From: Firmicutes bacterium UBA993
GTDB taxonomy: Bacteria; Bacillota; Dethiobacteria; DTU022
NCBI GenBank assembly: GCA_002292015.1
Contig: DBBD01000068.1
Location: forward strand, 1-35,282
Length of the DNA stretch: 35,282 nucleotides
Reading direction: 5' to 3'
The position numbers were made by a program, and so were the translations under genes. Under the pieces are notes generated by a model. That model did not search any database, was not told the origin of the DNA, and was given only the letters and a program-made list of their open reading frames with translations. Each line of letters starts with the position of its first letter. Positions within the stretch are counted from its first letter, which is position 1. Positions 1 to 8,382 of this stretch are shown here, piece after piece.

Positions 1-34
1 AAAATAGAATTTAATTTTAAAAGGAGGTGAAAAA

Positions 35-355
35 ATGTCAGACGCGAGCAGAAAAAGTTACAAGCTGGAAGTTTGGGTCACAGCGGTCTGCTTCATTATT
101 GTTGCAATAACGGGCGGGTTTTTCAGCTCAATTGTGGTTATTCTGAACGAGCGGTTTTTTGATAGAGTACCTACCCCGGCGCAACTAGTACAGCATTACG
201 GTGAATCAATGTTCGTCGTTAAGGAAGGAATGACCGTGCTCGGTTTTCCGCTTCACTATTTCTTGTTGATCATGTTCAGCTGGATTGGCGCTACGCTTGT
301 CGGTGCAATTTGGTGCATTGTGATGGATCGGTTGGACGAAAAACAGAGGGCGTAA
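35..355 (+). CDS. Sodium/solute symporter small subunit (DUF4212-like)
   Basis: A 106-residue membrane protein with two predicted membrane segments (about residues 14-37 and 70-94) joined by a polar loop. The C-terminal part (a GFPLHYF stretch, a hydrophobic helix, then MDRLDEK) resembles the GFPLGFW...MNRLD pattern of DUF4212 proteins, which are small subunits paired with SSS-family permeases. The ATG is preceded by AAGGAGGTG at good spacing. The SSS permease starts 28 bases downstream, as expected for this two-gene transporter. The family assignment is from memory of the motif; the central loop is longer than I recall for the family. No promoter is visible in the 34 bases upstream, so this may be an internal operon gene. 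Confidence 0.75.
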   Translation: MSDASRKSYKLEVWVTAVCFIIVAITGGFFSSIVVILNERFFDRVPTPAQLVQHYGESMFVVKEGMTVLGFPLHYFLLIMFSWIGATLVGAIWCIVMDRLDEKQRA

Positions 356-383
356 AGCCCATTGAAAGGAGGGAAAATATTTA

Positions 384-2042
384 GTGGAACCTAGAGGAGA
401 AGTTTTTGTACTCGGTTTAATCCTCAGCATCATCGTTCTTTTAACGTCTGTTTTTATCAGTATGTGGGCCCGCCGTTTCACCCGTAACTTAGGGGACTAT
501 TATGTAGCCGGACGCAGCATCGGTGCCTTAAATAATGGTTTGGCCATGGTCTCGCTGGCGCTAAGCCTTACTACATTTATTGGCTTGACCGCCCTGATTC
601 TTAAAGGTGTTTATATCGCTATTTCACTTTATGCTTCCTTTACCGCTGCTTTTATCGGACTGATGCTTTTGGCCGCTCCTCACCTGAGGCGTCACAAATC
701 GTTTACAACGATGGCCTTTATTTCAGAGAGATACGGCAGCAGAACGCTTCGCTTTATTTCTGTAGTCATTATGCTGATCGTCAGCGTCCTTTATTTGGGG
801 GGTAACTTAAAAGGGGTCGGCATCGTTTTTTTCTACCTCCTTGGGGTGCCGGAAGTTGTCGGCATTATTGTCGGCGGTCTGGTTGTTACTCTTTACGTTA
901 CCCTTGGCGGAATGTATGGGGTTACCTATAACCAGACCTTCCAGACCATAGTGCTGCTCTTCTGCCTGATGTTCCCGGTGGCCGTGGTTTTAAGAGCGCT
1001 GGGTGCTGCCGGCTGGTTCTTCCCGCCGCTCGGCTACGGCAACTTAGTGCCGCTGATGGATCAGGCCGTGCCGCATTTTTTCTGGCCCATGGTGGTGCAT
1101 CCCGTTGTCTATATCGCAATTTTTCTCGGTTCTTTTTTCGGCATTATCGGTCTGCCGCACTTTGTAATGCGCTATTTTACGGTGCGTGATGCCAGAGAAG
1201 CCCGGTGGAGCACTGTTGTCTGTGTTTTTCTGGTCGGCCTGGTAAATACCACGGTTTATGCCACCGGCTTTGCCGCCATGTTTTACATGCGCACCCAGGG
1301 GATCGTTATACCCGAAGCTGCATATGATTACGTAGTCTTCATTCTGCTTGACGCGTTGGCCGGGCAGGGATGGCTGGCCATTGCCATTGCCGGCTCAGTA
1401 GCAGCTGCTCTTTCTACGATTGCCGGATTGCTGCTGATTATGGGAGCCGGCCTGATTCATGACTTGTACGGCGAATTGAAGCCGGACGTAGACGATGAAA
1501 AGAAACTGAAACTATCTTACGCGGCTATGTTCGTAGTGGGTGTGCTGGTTATTCTATTTTCGCTTAACCCGCCCAAGTTCATCCTGGAAGCGATCTTGTG
1601 GTCATTCGGGATCGCTGCGGCCGGCCTGGGTGTACCCATTGTGCTCGGTATCTGGTGGAAGCGAACCAACAAGTACGGTGTTGGCGCCGGGATGGTTGTC
1701 GGGGCCCTCATCGGTTTCTACGGTTGGGTCATGGTCGGGTACCTTGGTATGGATCCGGTTACCATGCCGTTTCCCATCTTTGCCAAGTATTTTTACGGCC
1801 CGCTTGGCTGGATCAAAATAACCGCCATTGCTGTGCCCGTGTCATTTATTCTCACCGTGGTGGTCTCCTGGTTGACCCCGCCGCCTCCGCTGGAGCAGAA
1901 GAAGCAGGTTGACGTGATGCACGGCTGGCAAGATTATGACGAAAAGCGTTATAACGGCAAAGGCTTACCGATTACTGTTGTCGTTTTATCCCTGGCGATT
2001 ATGTGGTTCATGACTACGCTTTATGATGTCTTTCCAAAATAG
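384..2042 (+). CDS. Sodium:solute symporter (SSS family) permease
   Basis: A 552-residue polytopic protein, about 13 hydrophobic segments, of the length usual for SSS carriers. The N-terminal region with RNLGDYYVAGRSIG, followed by a helix rich in small residues, is the typical SSS entry (compare ActP and PutP). The GTG start is chosen because AAAGGAGGG lies 10 bases ahead. It should carry out Na+-coupled uptake of a small organic solute across the cytoplasmic membrane together with the small subunit just upstream. The substrate cannot be read from sequence. The two CoA-ligase-like genes that follow suggest a carboxylic acid that is activated after import; this is inference. Confidence 0.9.
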   Translation: MEPRGEVFVLGLILSIIVLLTSVFISMWARRFTRNLGDYYVAGRSIGALNNGLAMVSLALSLTTFIGLTALILKGVYIAISLYASFTAAFIGLMLLAAPHLRRHKSFTTMAFISERYGSRTLRFISVVIMLIVSVLYLGGNLKGVGIVFFYLLGVPEVVGIIVGGLVVTLYVTLGGMYGVTYNQTFQTIVLLFCLMFPVAVVLRALGAAGWFFPPLGYGNLVPLMDQAVPHFFWPMVVHPVVYIAIFLGSFFGIIGLPHFVMRYFTVRDAREARWSTVVCVFLVGLVNTTVYATGFAAMFYMRTQGIVIPEAAYDYVVFILLDALAGQGWLAIAIAGSVAAALSTIAGLLLIMGAGLIHDLYGELKPDVDDEKKLKLSYAAMFVVGVLVILFSLNPPKFILEAILWSFGIAAAGLGVPIVLGIWWKRTNKYGVGAGMVVGALIGFYGWVMVGYLGMDPVTMPFPIFAKYFYGPLGWIKITAIAVPVSFILTVVVSWLTPPPPLEQKKQVDVMHGWQDYDEKRYNGKGLPITVVVLSLAIMWFMTTLYDVFPK

Positions 2043-2053
2043 GTAGATGACTA

Positions 2054-2085
2054 ACCAGGCTCCTCCTAACTCAGAGGAGCCTGGT
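2054..2085 (+). terminator. Perfect 12-bp hairpin after the symporter gene
   Basis: ACCAGGCTCCTC (2054-2065) and GAGGAGCCTGGT (2074-2085) form an uninterrupted 12-bp stem with an 8-base loop, 11 bases after the symporter stop. No T-run follows, so it is not a canonical intrinsic terminator. It may be an mRNA-stabilising or processing element, or a partial attenuator between transporter and ligase genes. Confidence 0.5.
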
Positions 2086-2124
2086 GCTGCCGTTTGATGA
2101 ATATCTACAGGAGGTGATGGTTTT

Positions 2125-3585
2125 ATGGAGAATTGGGATAAGCTAAGCAAAATGCCCTACAAAGAAATTAAAGAGATGCAGGATCGCAAACTCAGAGCCT
2201 TCATCGGTAACCAGATTTATCTCTACAGCCCCTACTATGGCGAGTTACTGAAAGAACACAAAATCGATCCCTTAAAAATTAAAGGCATCGAAGATCTGAA
2301 GCACCTGCCTTTTACCTACAAGTGGGATATAGCGCCGACTGACGATAACCCCAAGAAACATAAAGATTTTATTATCCGTCCCGATGAGGAAGTTACTGAG
2401 AAATACGGTCATCTGGCCAAGATGTCGATGACCGGGGGTAAGGATATGGTAGAGGAGAGGATTTACGATTTTAAACCGGTGCATATCCATTTCACGACCG
2501 GTCGCACGGCTTTGCCGACTCCGTTTGTCTATTCTAAACGCGACCTTGAAAACCTGCGTGAATCAGGAACCCGCCTGATGAACGTTTTTCAATTTACAAA
2601 CAAAGATATATTCATTAACTGTTTTCCCTTTGCCCCGCACCTGGCTTTCTGGACCAGCTATTTTGGAGCGGAAAAAATGAACGTAGCAGGCTTTCACAGC
2701 GGCGGAGGAAAAATAGTCGGAACCAATAACCTGATGGATGCTTTTGAATACATGCGGCCCACGGTTTCTGTATTTATTCCCGGTTATTGCTACTACTTTT
2801 TACGTGAAGCGGTTAAGCAGGGTCGCGATTTTTCGTCGATTAAGAAGATCTTCTTCGGCGGAGAGAGGGTGCCGCCGGGATTGAAAGATAAAATCAAAGA
2901 GCTTTTAAATCAGCTTGGCGCTGAAGACGTAATGGTCCTTGCCACTTACGGTATGACGGAGGCCAAAGTGGCTTGGGGCGAGTGTCCGTCGCACGATGAG
3001 TATTTTGGTTATCATACCTATCCGGACATGGAGGTCTTTGAAACGATCGACCCCGACAGCGGCGAACCGGTAGGGGAGGGAGAAGAAGGCGAAGTAGTTT
3101 ATACCGCGATTGATTGGCGTGGTACTGCCGTTTTGCGTTACCGGACCGGCGATATTGCCAAGGGCGGGCTGATCTATGAACCCTGCCCGAACTGTGGCCG
3201 GACTGTGCCGCGAATTAGCTCTAATATCCAGCGTAGATCAGAAATGAAGGAGTTTAGTATGACCAAGGTCAAGGGAACCCTTGTCAACCTGAATAACTTT
3301 TTCCCGCTCTTAATGAGCCATCCGGATGTGGAAGAATGGCAGGTTGAAATGCGTAAACGCAATAATGACCCCTTTGATCTGGACGAGATTGTTCTTTACG
3401 TTGCACCGGTGGGAGATATTAACCGCGATAGTTTTGTAGCTGATATAAAACAGAAGGTTCTGCGGGATACTGAAGTTTCTCTCACTGATGTTATTTTTAA
3501 AACGGTTCCCGAACTGGTTTCCCAGCTCGGCATGGAAACCGAATTAAAAGAAAAACGCATTATTGACAAAAGGCCTACAATATAA
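2125..3585 (+). CDS. Phenylacetate-CoA ligase family protein (copy 1)
   Basis: A 486-residue adenylate-forming enzyme of the PaaK/COG1541 type, which makes acyl-CoA from a carboxylate, ATP and CoA. Visible landmarks: a phosphate-loop-like segment TTGRTA at 124-129 (normally SSGTTG-like), YGMTE at 275-279, RYRTGD at 338-343 (the conserved ribose-binding aspartate region), a CPNCGRT pair of cysteines at 354-357, and a C-terminal KEKRIID in which Lys477 fits the adenylation lysine. The ATG has AGGAGGTGATGG upstream. It forms a unit with a paralogue 31 bases downstream and follows a sodium symporter. The altered phosphate loop makes the substrate, and even the reaction, uncertain. Confidence 0.75.
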   Translation: MENWDKLSKMPYKEIKEMQDRKLRAFIGNQIYLYSPYYGELLKEHKIDPLKIKGIEDLKHLPFTYKWDIAPTDDNPKKHKDFIIRPDEEVTEKYGHLAKMSMTGGKDMVEERIYDFKPVHIHFTTGRTALPTPFVYSKRDLENLRESGTRLMNVFQFTNKDIFINCFPFAPHLAFWTSYFGAEKMNVAGFHSGGGKIVGTNNLMDAFEYMRPTVSVFIPGYCYYFLREAVKQGRDFSSIKKIFFGGERVPPGLKDKIKELLNQLGAEDVMVLATYGMTEAKVAWGECPSHDEYFGYHTYPDMEVFETIDPDSGEPVGEGEEGEVVYTAIDWRGTAVLRYRTGDIAKGGLIYEPCPNCGRTVPRISSNIQRRSEMKEFSMTKVKGTLVNLNNFFPLLMSHPDVEEWQVEMRKRNNDPFDLDEIVLYVAPVGDINRDSFVADIKQKVLRDTEVSLTDVIFKTVPELVSQLGMETELKEKRIIDKRPTI

Positions 3586-3616
3586 TCTCTAAAGGATTGG
3601 CGAAAGGAGGAAGAGC

Positions 3617-5041
3617 ATGCAGGCATGGAATAAAATCAGCCGGATGCCGGCGGCGGCAATCAGCAGAATGCAGGACGAGCTGCTGCAAAAGATAATTTCG
3701 GAACAATTTGCCCTCAGGCATCCTTATTATCGGAATTTGTTCAAAGAAGCAGGTGTCGACGCTGCTAAAATCAAGGGAGTTTCAGATTTGAGCAGGATAC
3801 CGTTTACAGAAAAAAAAGATATGCTTGCCCCGCCCGGTGATCCCCTTTATCCGAAGCAGTTTGTCATTGACCCCCCAGCTGAGGATGAAGAAAAGGTTAA
3901 GAAAAAGGGGTTCAGTCTTTTTGGCAAAAAAGACAGCGATACCGATCTGGCCACGCTTAGATTTGCATCGCTTTATTTTACTGCCGGAAGGACGGCAAAG
4001 GCGGTGCCAATTGAGTACACTGGCTACGATCTGGAAAACCTGAAGGAAGCAGGAGCCAGAGCTTTTGATATTTTAGGTTTAACCCGGGACGATACTCTGA
4101 TTAATGCTTTTTCATATGCACCAAATGCCTATTTTTGGCAAATGTTTTACAGCACTCTCGGTATCGGCAGCACTGCCCTGCAGACTGGGGGAGGCCGGGT
4201 GCTGGGGATGGAGAAAATACTGAAGGCTGTAAGCAACCTTGAAGCTCCGGTGCTCGCCGCTTCTCCCGGTTATGCCCGATTTGCTCTGCAAACTCTTGAT
4301 CATTTCGGCCTTAGTGCCGCAAACTTAGAGAGGATTATCATTGGGATTGACTTTGCGCCAATGGAAGTCGTTGAGAGTATTCAAAAGCTGATGGAATCCG
4401 TTGGCACCAAAAACAAACTGGTTCAGCGAATCTACTTCAATTCCGAAGCTAAATCCGGTGTCGCCGAATGCGAACCGGGTTTTGGCTATCACCTTAACCC
4501 TGATCATTTATTGGTTGAAATAGTTGATCCGGAAAGTGGAACTGTGCTCGGTGCGGGCGAGAAAGGTGAAATTGTCATCACCAATCTTGATGCCCGTGGC
4601 ACCGCGCTTTTGCGTTTTAAAACCGGTGATATTGCTTCCGGTGGATTAGTGACCGAACCCTGCCCCAATTGCAAGCGGACAGTACCGCGAATTGTTGGTG
4701 ACATTGAACGCAAAGAACATGTTCTTGAGCTTCAGGGTAAGGCGGGTAAGGTTTTATTGAACGGTAACCAAGTTCGGCGGATGATGTTTGCCAGGGATGA
4801 TGTTCTGGTTTGGTTCGCTGAAATTAGCAGCAGCGGTGCAGAAGATTCGTTGCGGGTTGTTGTGAAAAATGTATCGGGAACCGACGAGGCAGCGGTATTA
4901 AAAACGGTTGAAGATGATCTCAAGACCCTGTATCAGCTACCGCTTACCGTCGAAAGTAGTACCCTTGATGCCATAGCCAATAAAATTGGTCTCGAGAAGT
5001 TCGTAACAGAACAGAATATATTTGATAACCGCGGCAAATAG
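3617..5041 (+). CDS. Phenylacetate-CoA ligase family protein (copy 2, divergent)
   Basis: A 474-residue paralogue of the preceding gene, with the same N-terminal pattern (W-K-S-RMP, then IPFTEKKD) and the same TAGRTA segment at 122-127, RFKTGD at 333-338 and CPNCKRT at 349-352. It differs where catalysis is expected: YGMTE becomes YFNSE (273-277), and the C-terminal lysine position next to NIFDNR appears to be Gln466. A short lysine-rich insert lies near 92-106. It may be a regulatory or partial-reaction partner of copy 1 rather than an independent ligase. AAAGGAGG precedes the ATG. The family is clear; the activity is not. Confidence 0.7.
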   Translation: MQAWNKISRMPAAAISRMQDELLQKIISEQFALRHPYYRNLFKEAGVDAAKIKGVSDLSRIPFTEKKDMLAPPGDPLYPKQFVIDPPAEDEEKVKKKGFSLFGKKDSDTDLATLRFASLYFTAGRTAKAVPIEYTGYDLENLKEAGARAFDILGLTRDDTLINAFSYAPNAYFWQMFYSTLGIGSTALQTGGGRVLGMEKILKAVSNLEAPVLAASPGYARFALQTLDHFGLSAANLERIIIGIDFAPMEVVESIQKLMESVGTKNKLVQRIYFNSEAKSGVAECEPGFGYHLNPDHLLVEIVDPESGTVLGAGEKGEIVITNLDARGTALLRFKTGDIASGGLVTEPCPNCKRTVPRIVGDIERKEHVLELQGKAGKVLLNGNQVRRMMFARDDVLVWFAEISSSGAEDSLRVVVKNVSGTDEAAVLKTVEDDLKTLYQLPLTVESSTLDAIANKIGLEKFVTEQNIFDNRGK

Positions 5042-5158
5042 CACCTTGCTTTTTCTACCCAATAACTATCCTCCAGCTTTTGGGATGGGGTCAGGGTGAA
5101 GGGGGATTTAATCCCTCTGGCGATGCCGTCCGGTGGCATGGCGCTCTTTATTTCGAAT

Positions 5159-5195
5159 AAGCAGCCTTCTGACTGTAAGAGGCTGCTTCTTTTCG
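5159..5195 (+). terminator. Intrinsic terminator after the ligase pair
   Basis: AAGCAGCC (5159-5166) pairs with GGCTGCTT (5181-5188), and an adjacent TCT/AGA can extend the stem. It is followed by CTTTTC. It lies about 120 bases after the second ligase stop and before the promoter of the kinase gene. Further upstream in the same gap (5100-5145) are two weaker hairpins, GGGGAT/ATCCCT and ATGCC/GGCAT, which match no riboswitch I recognise. Confidence 0.6.
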
Positions 5196-5223
5196 ATTCT
5201 GTCAAGAGGTAGCGAGCTTCACC

Positions 5224-5252
5224 TTTTCATGGGCATCCAATGATGATATAAT
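5224..5252 (+). promoter_or_regulatory. Extended -10 promoter of the kinase gene
   Basis: TGATATAAT at 5244-5252 is a perfect TATAAT box with the extended TGn motif. Seventeen bases upstream, TTTTCA (5224-5229) is a poor -35, which is usual for extended -10 promoters. Transcription would begin near 5259, giving a leader of about 58 bases. Confidence 0.6.
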
Positions 5253-5316
5253 CATGAAGCAGCGCAAGTATAAAGGGTTTTCCTCAATAACCTATTGATG
5301 AAGGGCGGTTTTTTAC

Positions 5317-6417
5317 TTGAGCACTTTACCTGAACCGGTCAACCTTGAGACGATTACAGGCAATCTGGCTGATGCAGTGTTGATGGTTGATGATGATAGA
5401 AAAGTGGTCTGGCTCAACCGAAAGGCAGAAGATTTTTTTAATGTGACTATGGATGATGCTGTGGGAAAAGATATTGTCGAGTTAACGGCCATAAAGAGGC
5501 TTGGCTATCTCTTAAACGATGTTTATGAACGGCAGGAAGCACTGAAGTGTTCTTATGAGGAAACCTCAGTAAAAGTGAAGAAGAAGGATGAGCGCTTTTT
5601 CTTTAAGATTGCCGTAAACCCGGTTTTTCATCAGGACAATCTCTGGGGTGCGTTGGTACAGTTAACCGATGTGACCCGTTTCCATGAATTAGAGAAGATT
5701 AAAACCGATTTTGTATCCATAGTTTCGCATGAGTTTCGCACCCCCCTGACAACAATTATTGTCGGGATGGAAATGCTGAAAGAAGGAATGCTGGGAGATC
5801 TTACTCCACGCGGCAAAGAAGTGCTCGAGGCGATCGGTTCCGACTGCGAGAGGTTAAATCGCTTGATCGACAACCTGATGGAACTGTCACGTGTAGAATC
5901 GGGCACTATCTACGTGGAAGCAGATTCAACCGATATTGCTGACCTGGTTGAGGAAGCAGTCAGGCCACTTAAGATTCAGGCCGCTAAGCAGGGTGTTGAG
6001 CTGATAACCGATTTGCCACCGGAGTTGCCTCCGGTTGCTGCCGATTTTAATAAGGCAGTTTGGGTTTTAGCTAACTTGGTTGGCAATGCCATGCGTTATA
6101 CAGACCCCGGAGGAACGATTACGGTAAGGGTCAGGCAGCGGGGCAAAAGGCACTTTTTCTCAGTCGAAGATACAGGCTGTGGAATCCCCAAAGAGCACCA
6201 GGAGAAGATTTTTCGCAAATATGTCCAGGTCAGCGGTCCGGGCCGCAAGGGCGCAGGAGGTGTTGGCCTTGGGTTAGCCATTGCCAAAGATATTGTAGTG
6301 GCCCATGGTGGTGAAATATGGGTGGAAAGCGATATCGATAAAGGGACGAAGTTTACCTTTACCTTCCCGGTTTACCAGGAAAAAGGTCCTGTTTTTCTTC
6401 CGGAAGCCGAGTTATAA
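5317..6417 (+). CDS. Cytoplasmic PAS sensor histidine kinase
   Basis: A 366-residue kinase without membrane segments. An N-terminal PAS domain (about 12-120) precedes a HisKA domain with phosphoacceptor His138 in SHEFRTPL. An HATPase_c domain follows, with Asn257 (NLVGNAMRYT), DTGCGIP at 285-291 and GVGLGLA at 315-321. The TTG start is supported by AGGGCGG eight bases ahead and by absence of a better start. A receiver-only regulator begins 12 bases after its stop, so the two form a two-component pair. The PAS domain presumably senses a cytosolic cue (redox, ligand or cofactor); no haem or flavin motif was identified. Confidence 0.9.
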   Translation: MSTLPEPVNLETITGNLADAVLMVDDDRKVVWLNRKAEDFFNVTMDDAVGKDIVELTAIKRLGYLLNDVYERQEALKCSYEETSVKVKKKDERFFFKIAVNPVFHQDNLWGALVQLTDVTRFHELEKIKTDFVSIVSHEFRTPLTTIIVGMEMLKEGMLGDLTPRGKEVLEAIGSDCERLNRLIDNLMELSRVESGTIYVEADSTDIADLVEEAVRPLKIQAAKQGVELITDLPPELPPVAADFNKAVWVLANLVGNAMRYTDPGGTITVRVRQRGKRHFFSVEDTGCGIPKEHQEKIFRKYVQVSGPGRKGAGGVGLGLAIAKDIVVAHGGEIWVESDIDKGTKFTFTFPVYQEKGPVFLPEAEL

Positions 6418-6429
6418 GGAGGACTTAAG

Positions 6430-6798
6430 ATGCAGCGTAAAGTCTTACTGGTTGAAGATGAAAAAAATGTAATTTTAGGCGTACGGACCTGCCTTGACGC
6501 GGTAGGCTATAGTGTAGAAATAGTTGAAGACGGTGAAGAGGCCTTAAATGCAGTACGGAGGGAACATCCTGATCTAATTTTGCTCGATCTGCTGTTGCCG
6601 AAACTTGATGGGTTTGAAGTTTTAAAAGTGCTAAAAGGTAATCCGGAAACAGCTAGAATACCGGTGATTGTCCTTACGGCAAGAGCAGAAGAAGAAGATC
6701 GGCAGCGTGCGCTGGATCTAGGAGCAAATAACTTCATGACCAAGCCTTTTAAGCCCCAGGAGCTTTGGGATCGCCTTAAAGATTACCTGAGTACCTGA
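6430..6798 (+). CDS. Single-domain response regulator (receiver only)
   Basis: A 122-residue CheY/Spo0F-like receiver with the acidic cluster E9-D10-E11, phosphoacceptor Asp53 in LILLDLLLP, Thr83 in VLTAR and Lys105 in TKPFKP. There is no output domain, so it cannot bind DNA by itself and must act through a protein partner or a phosphorelay. AAGGAGGAC precedes the ATG. It is co-transcribed with the PAS kinase just upstream. Confidence 0.92.
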   Translation: MQRKVLLVEDEKNVILGVRTCLDAVGYSVEIVEDGEEALNAVRREHPDLILLDLLLPKLDGFEVLKVLKGNPETARIPVIVLTARAEEEDRQRALDLGANNFMTKPFKPQELWDRLKDYLST

Positions 6799-6848
6799 GA
6801 GTGTAATTATTTTAAATATAACTAAAGACTGATAAGGGGGCACGCTAA

Positions 6849-8060
6849 TTGTGCCCTTTTAACGTAAACATTTTATCAGGCAAACTAAAGAAAAATCTTG
6901 CAAGATGGAGGTATCAGCCGGCATTGGAAAGACTTGATTTTGAACAAGGGCCAATCCGACCCCCCAGCGAAGCCGGGAGCCTATTGATCCGTCTTACCCG
7001 TAACTGCCCCTGGAATCGTTGCCTTTTTTGCCCTGTGTACAAAGACGAAAAATTTAGCAGACGATCTGTCGCTCAAATAAAAGCTGATATTAATGCTATA
7101 GCTGAAGCGGTGGAGCGGATTAAATCAATTGGAAGCCCGGGCGGTTTGCCAGGTAGAATAACCCGGCAAACTGTTGCGGGTGTTCAATCTGAATATCCGG
7201 AACTGCTGCAGATTGCCTACTGGCTTTACGGTGGGGGGAAAAATGTCTTTCTGCAGGATGGGGACAGCTTGCTGCTGCCCTTAAAGGATCTGTTGGATAT
7301 CTTAAGTTTCCTGAAAGAAAAATTACCTTCAATTGACCGAATAACCACCTACGCCCGTTCAAAAACACTGCTGCGCTTTTCGCAGCCTGATATGGAACTG
7401 TTAAGAGACCATGGTTTGAGCCGCGTTCATGTGGGTTTGGAAAGCGGGTGTGATAAAGTTCTTGATTTTATGAAAAAGGGCGTTGTCGGCGAGCAACATG
7501 TTGAAGCGGGATCGCGGGTCAAAGCTGCCGGACTTTCGTTAAGCTTCTATGTTATTTTGGGACTTGGCGGGTTGCCCTTGTGGCGCGAGCATGCCCTGGA
7601 TACGGCAAAAGTTGTAAACCAGGTTAATCCCGATTTTATCAGGATGCGCACTCTGGCAATTCACCCTGCTTCCCCTCTTTACCAACACTCTCTTATCGGT
7701 GATTTTATACCACTTAGTGATGATCAGGTGATCAGGGAAGAGCTGTTATTTATTGAAAGCCTTGAAGGCATCGAAAGTTACTTTGTCAGCGATCATATCC
7801 TTAACCTTCTGGAAGAGGTAGAAGGCCAACTACCAGTCGCTAAAGAGCTGATGCTCGGTATCATAAGGCGCTATCTTAACTGGCCTGCCGAAAAAAGAGA
7901 GATTTTCAGGCTTGGCCGCCGGACCGGTTATTTTCGCTACCTCAATGATATTGAACATAAAGAGCTTGCCCAGCCGGTTGAAAAATACTACACGCAGTTG
8001 CAAAGCCAAAACATTACCATTGACGAACAAATCAGGCAGCTGATGCTTCGCTTCATTTGA
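6849..8060 (+). CDS. Radical SAM protein (B12-independent, COG1032-like)
   Basis: A 403-residue protein with a cluster motif CPWNRCLFC: Cys53, Cys58 and Cys61, i.e. CX4CX2C rather than the usual CX3CX2C. It belongs to a group I recall with an RxTRNCPWNRCxFCPVYK signature, whose function is not established. The middle holds radical SAM barrel features (TTYARSKTLL, then HVGLESGCDKVLDFMKKG). The C-terminus (about 300-403) is not recognised. The TTG start is supported by AAGGGGG eight bases ahead; the GTG two bases later is in another frame. It follows the response regulator by 50 bases and may be its downstream partner, but this is only context. Confidence 0.82.
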   Translation: MCPFNVNILSGKLKKNLARWRYQPALERLDFEQGPIRPPSEAGSLLIRLTRNCPWNRCLFCPVYKDEKFSRRSVAQIKADINAIAEAVERIKSIGSPGGLPGRITRQTVAGVQSEYPELLQIAYWLYGGGKNVFLQDGDSLLLPLKDLLDILSFLKEKLPSIDRITTYARSKTLLRFSQPDMELLRDHGLSRVHVGLESGCDKVLDFMKKGVVGEQHVEAGSRVKAAGLSLSFYVILGLGGLPLWREHALDTAKVVNQVNPDFIRMRTLAIHPASPLYQHSLIGDFIPLSDDQVIREELLFIESLEGIESYFVSDHILNLLEEVEGQLPVAKELMLGIIRRYLNWPAEKREIFRLGRRTGYFRYLNDIEHKELAQPVEKYYTQLQSQNITIDEQIRQLMLRFI

Positions 8061-8076
8061 CAGGAGGTGGGCGCAT

Positions 8077-8358
8077 GTGCGTGTTGCTGTAACTGTTTTT
8101 GAAATTCATATTCCGGGGGTTACTTCGCTTAAAGGAAAGCGGAAGATTATTAAAAGTTTAATTCACCGCTTACGAAACCGATTTAACGTGTCGGTTAGCG
8201 AAACAGGTTATCAGGATTTATGGCAGAGGGCTGAGCTTGGTATGGCGGTCATTTGTCACAACGGCGCAGGCGCCGACAGTATTATGGAAAAGATCTATAC
8301 CTTTATCGAGGCGGAAAATGAGATCGATATCATAGCGACAAGGTTCGAGAATTTCTGA
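8077..8358 (+). CDS. DUF503 family protein (YlxP-like)
   Basis: A 93-residue protein with the DUF503 pattern: an N-terminal strand of the RVAVTVFEIHIPG type, LKGKRKIIKSLIHRLRNRFNVSVSE, then a C-terminal QRAELGMAVIC segment. In Bacillus ylxP sits in the nusA-infB-rbfA operon; its molecular role is unclear. Here it lies between a radical SAM gene and mnmM instead. The start is GTG, because the nearby ATG at 8075 reaches a stop after five codons. AGGAGGTGG is just upstream, and the gene starts 16 bases after the previous stop. Confidence 0.85.
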   Translation: MRVAVTVFEIHIPGVTSLKGKRKIIKSLIHRLRNRFNVSVSETGYQDLWQRAELGMAVICHNGAGADSIMEKIYTFIEAENEIDIIATRFENF

Positions 8359-8382
8359 AAAATATCGACATGGAGCAGATTT

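Noticed and set aside
1540..1912. Two overlapping plus-strand frames inside the symporter gene
   Set aside because: They lie in alternative frames over a conserved permease coding region and show arginine/serine-rich, low-complexity translation typical of shadows.
5042..5158. Two small hairpins that could hint at a riboswitch before the kinase gene
   Set aside because: They lie upstream of a terminator and of the kinase promoter, and no conserved aptamer core (c-di-GMP, fluoride, preQ1, SAM) was recognised.
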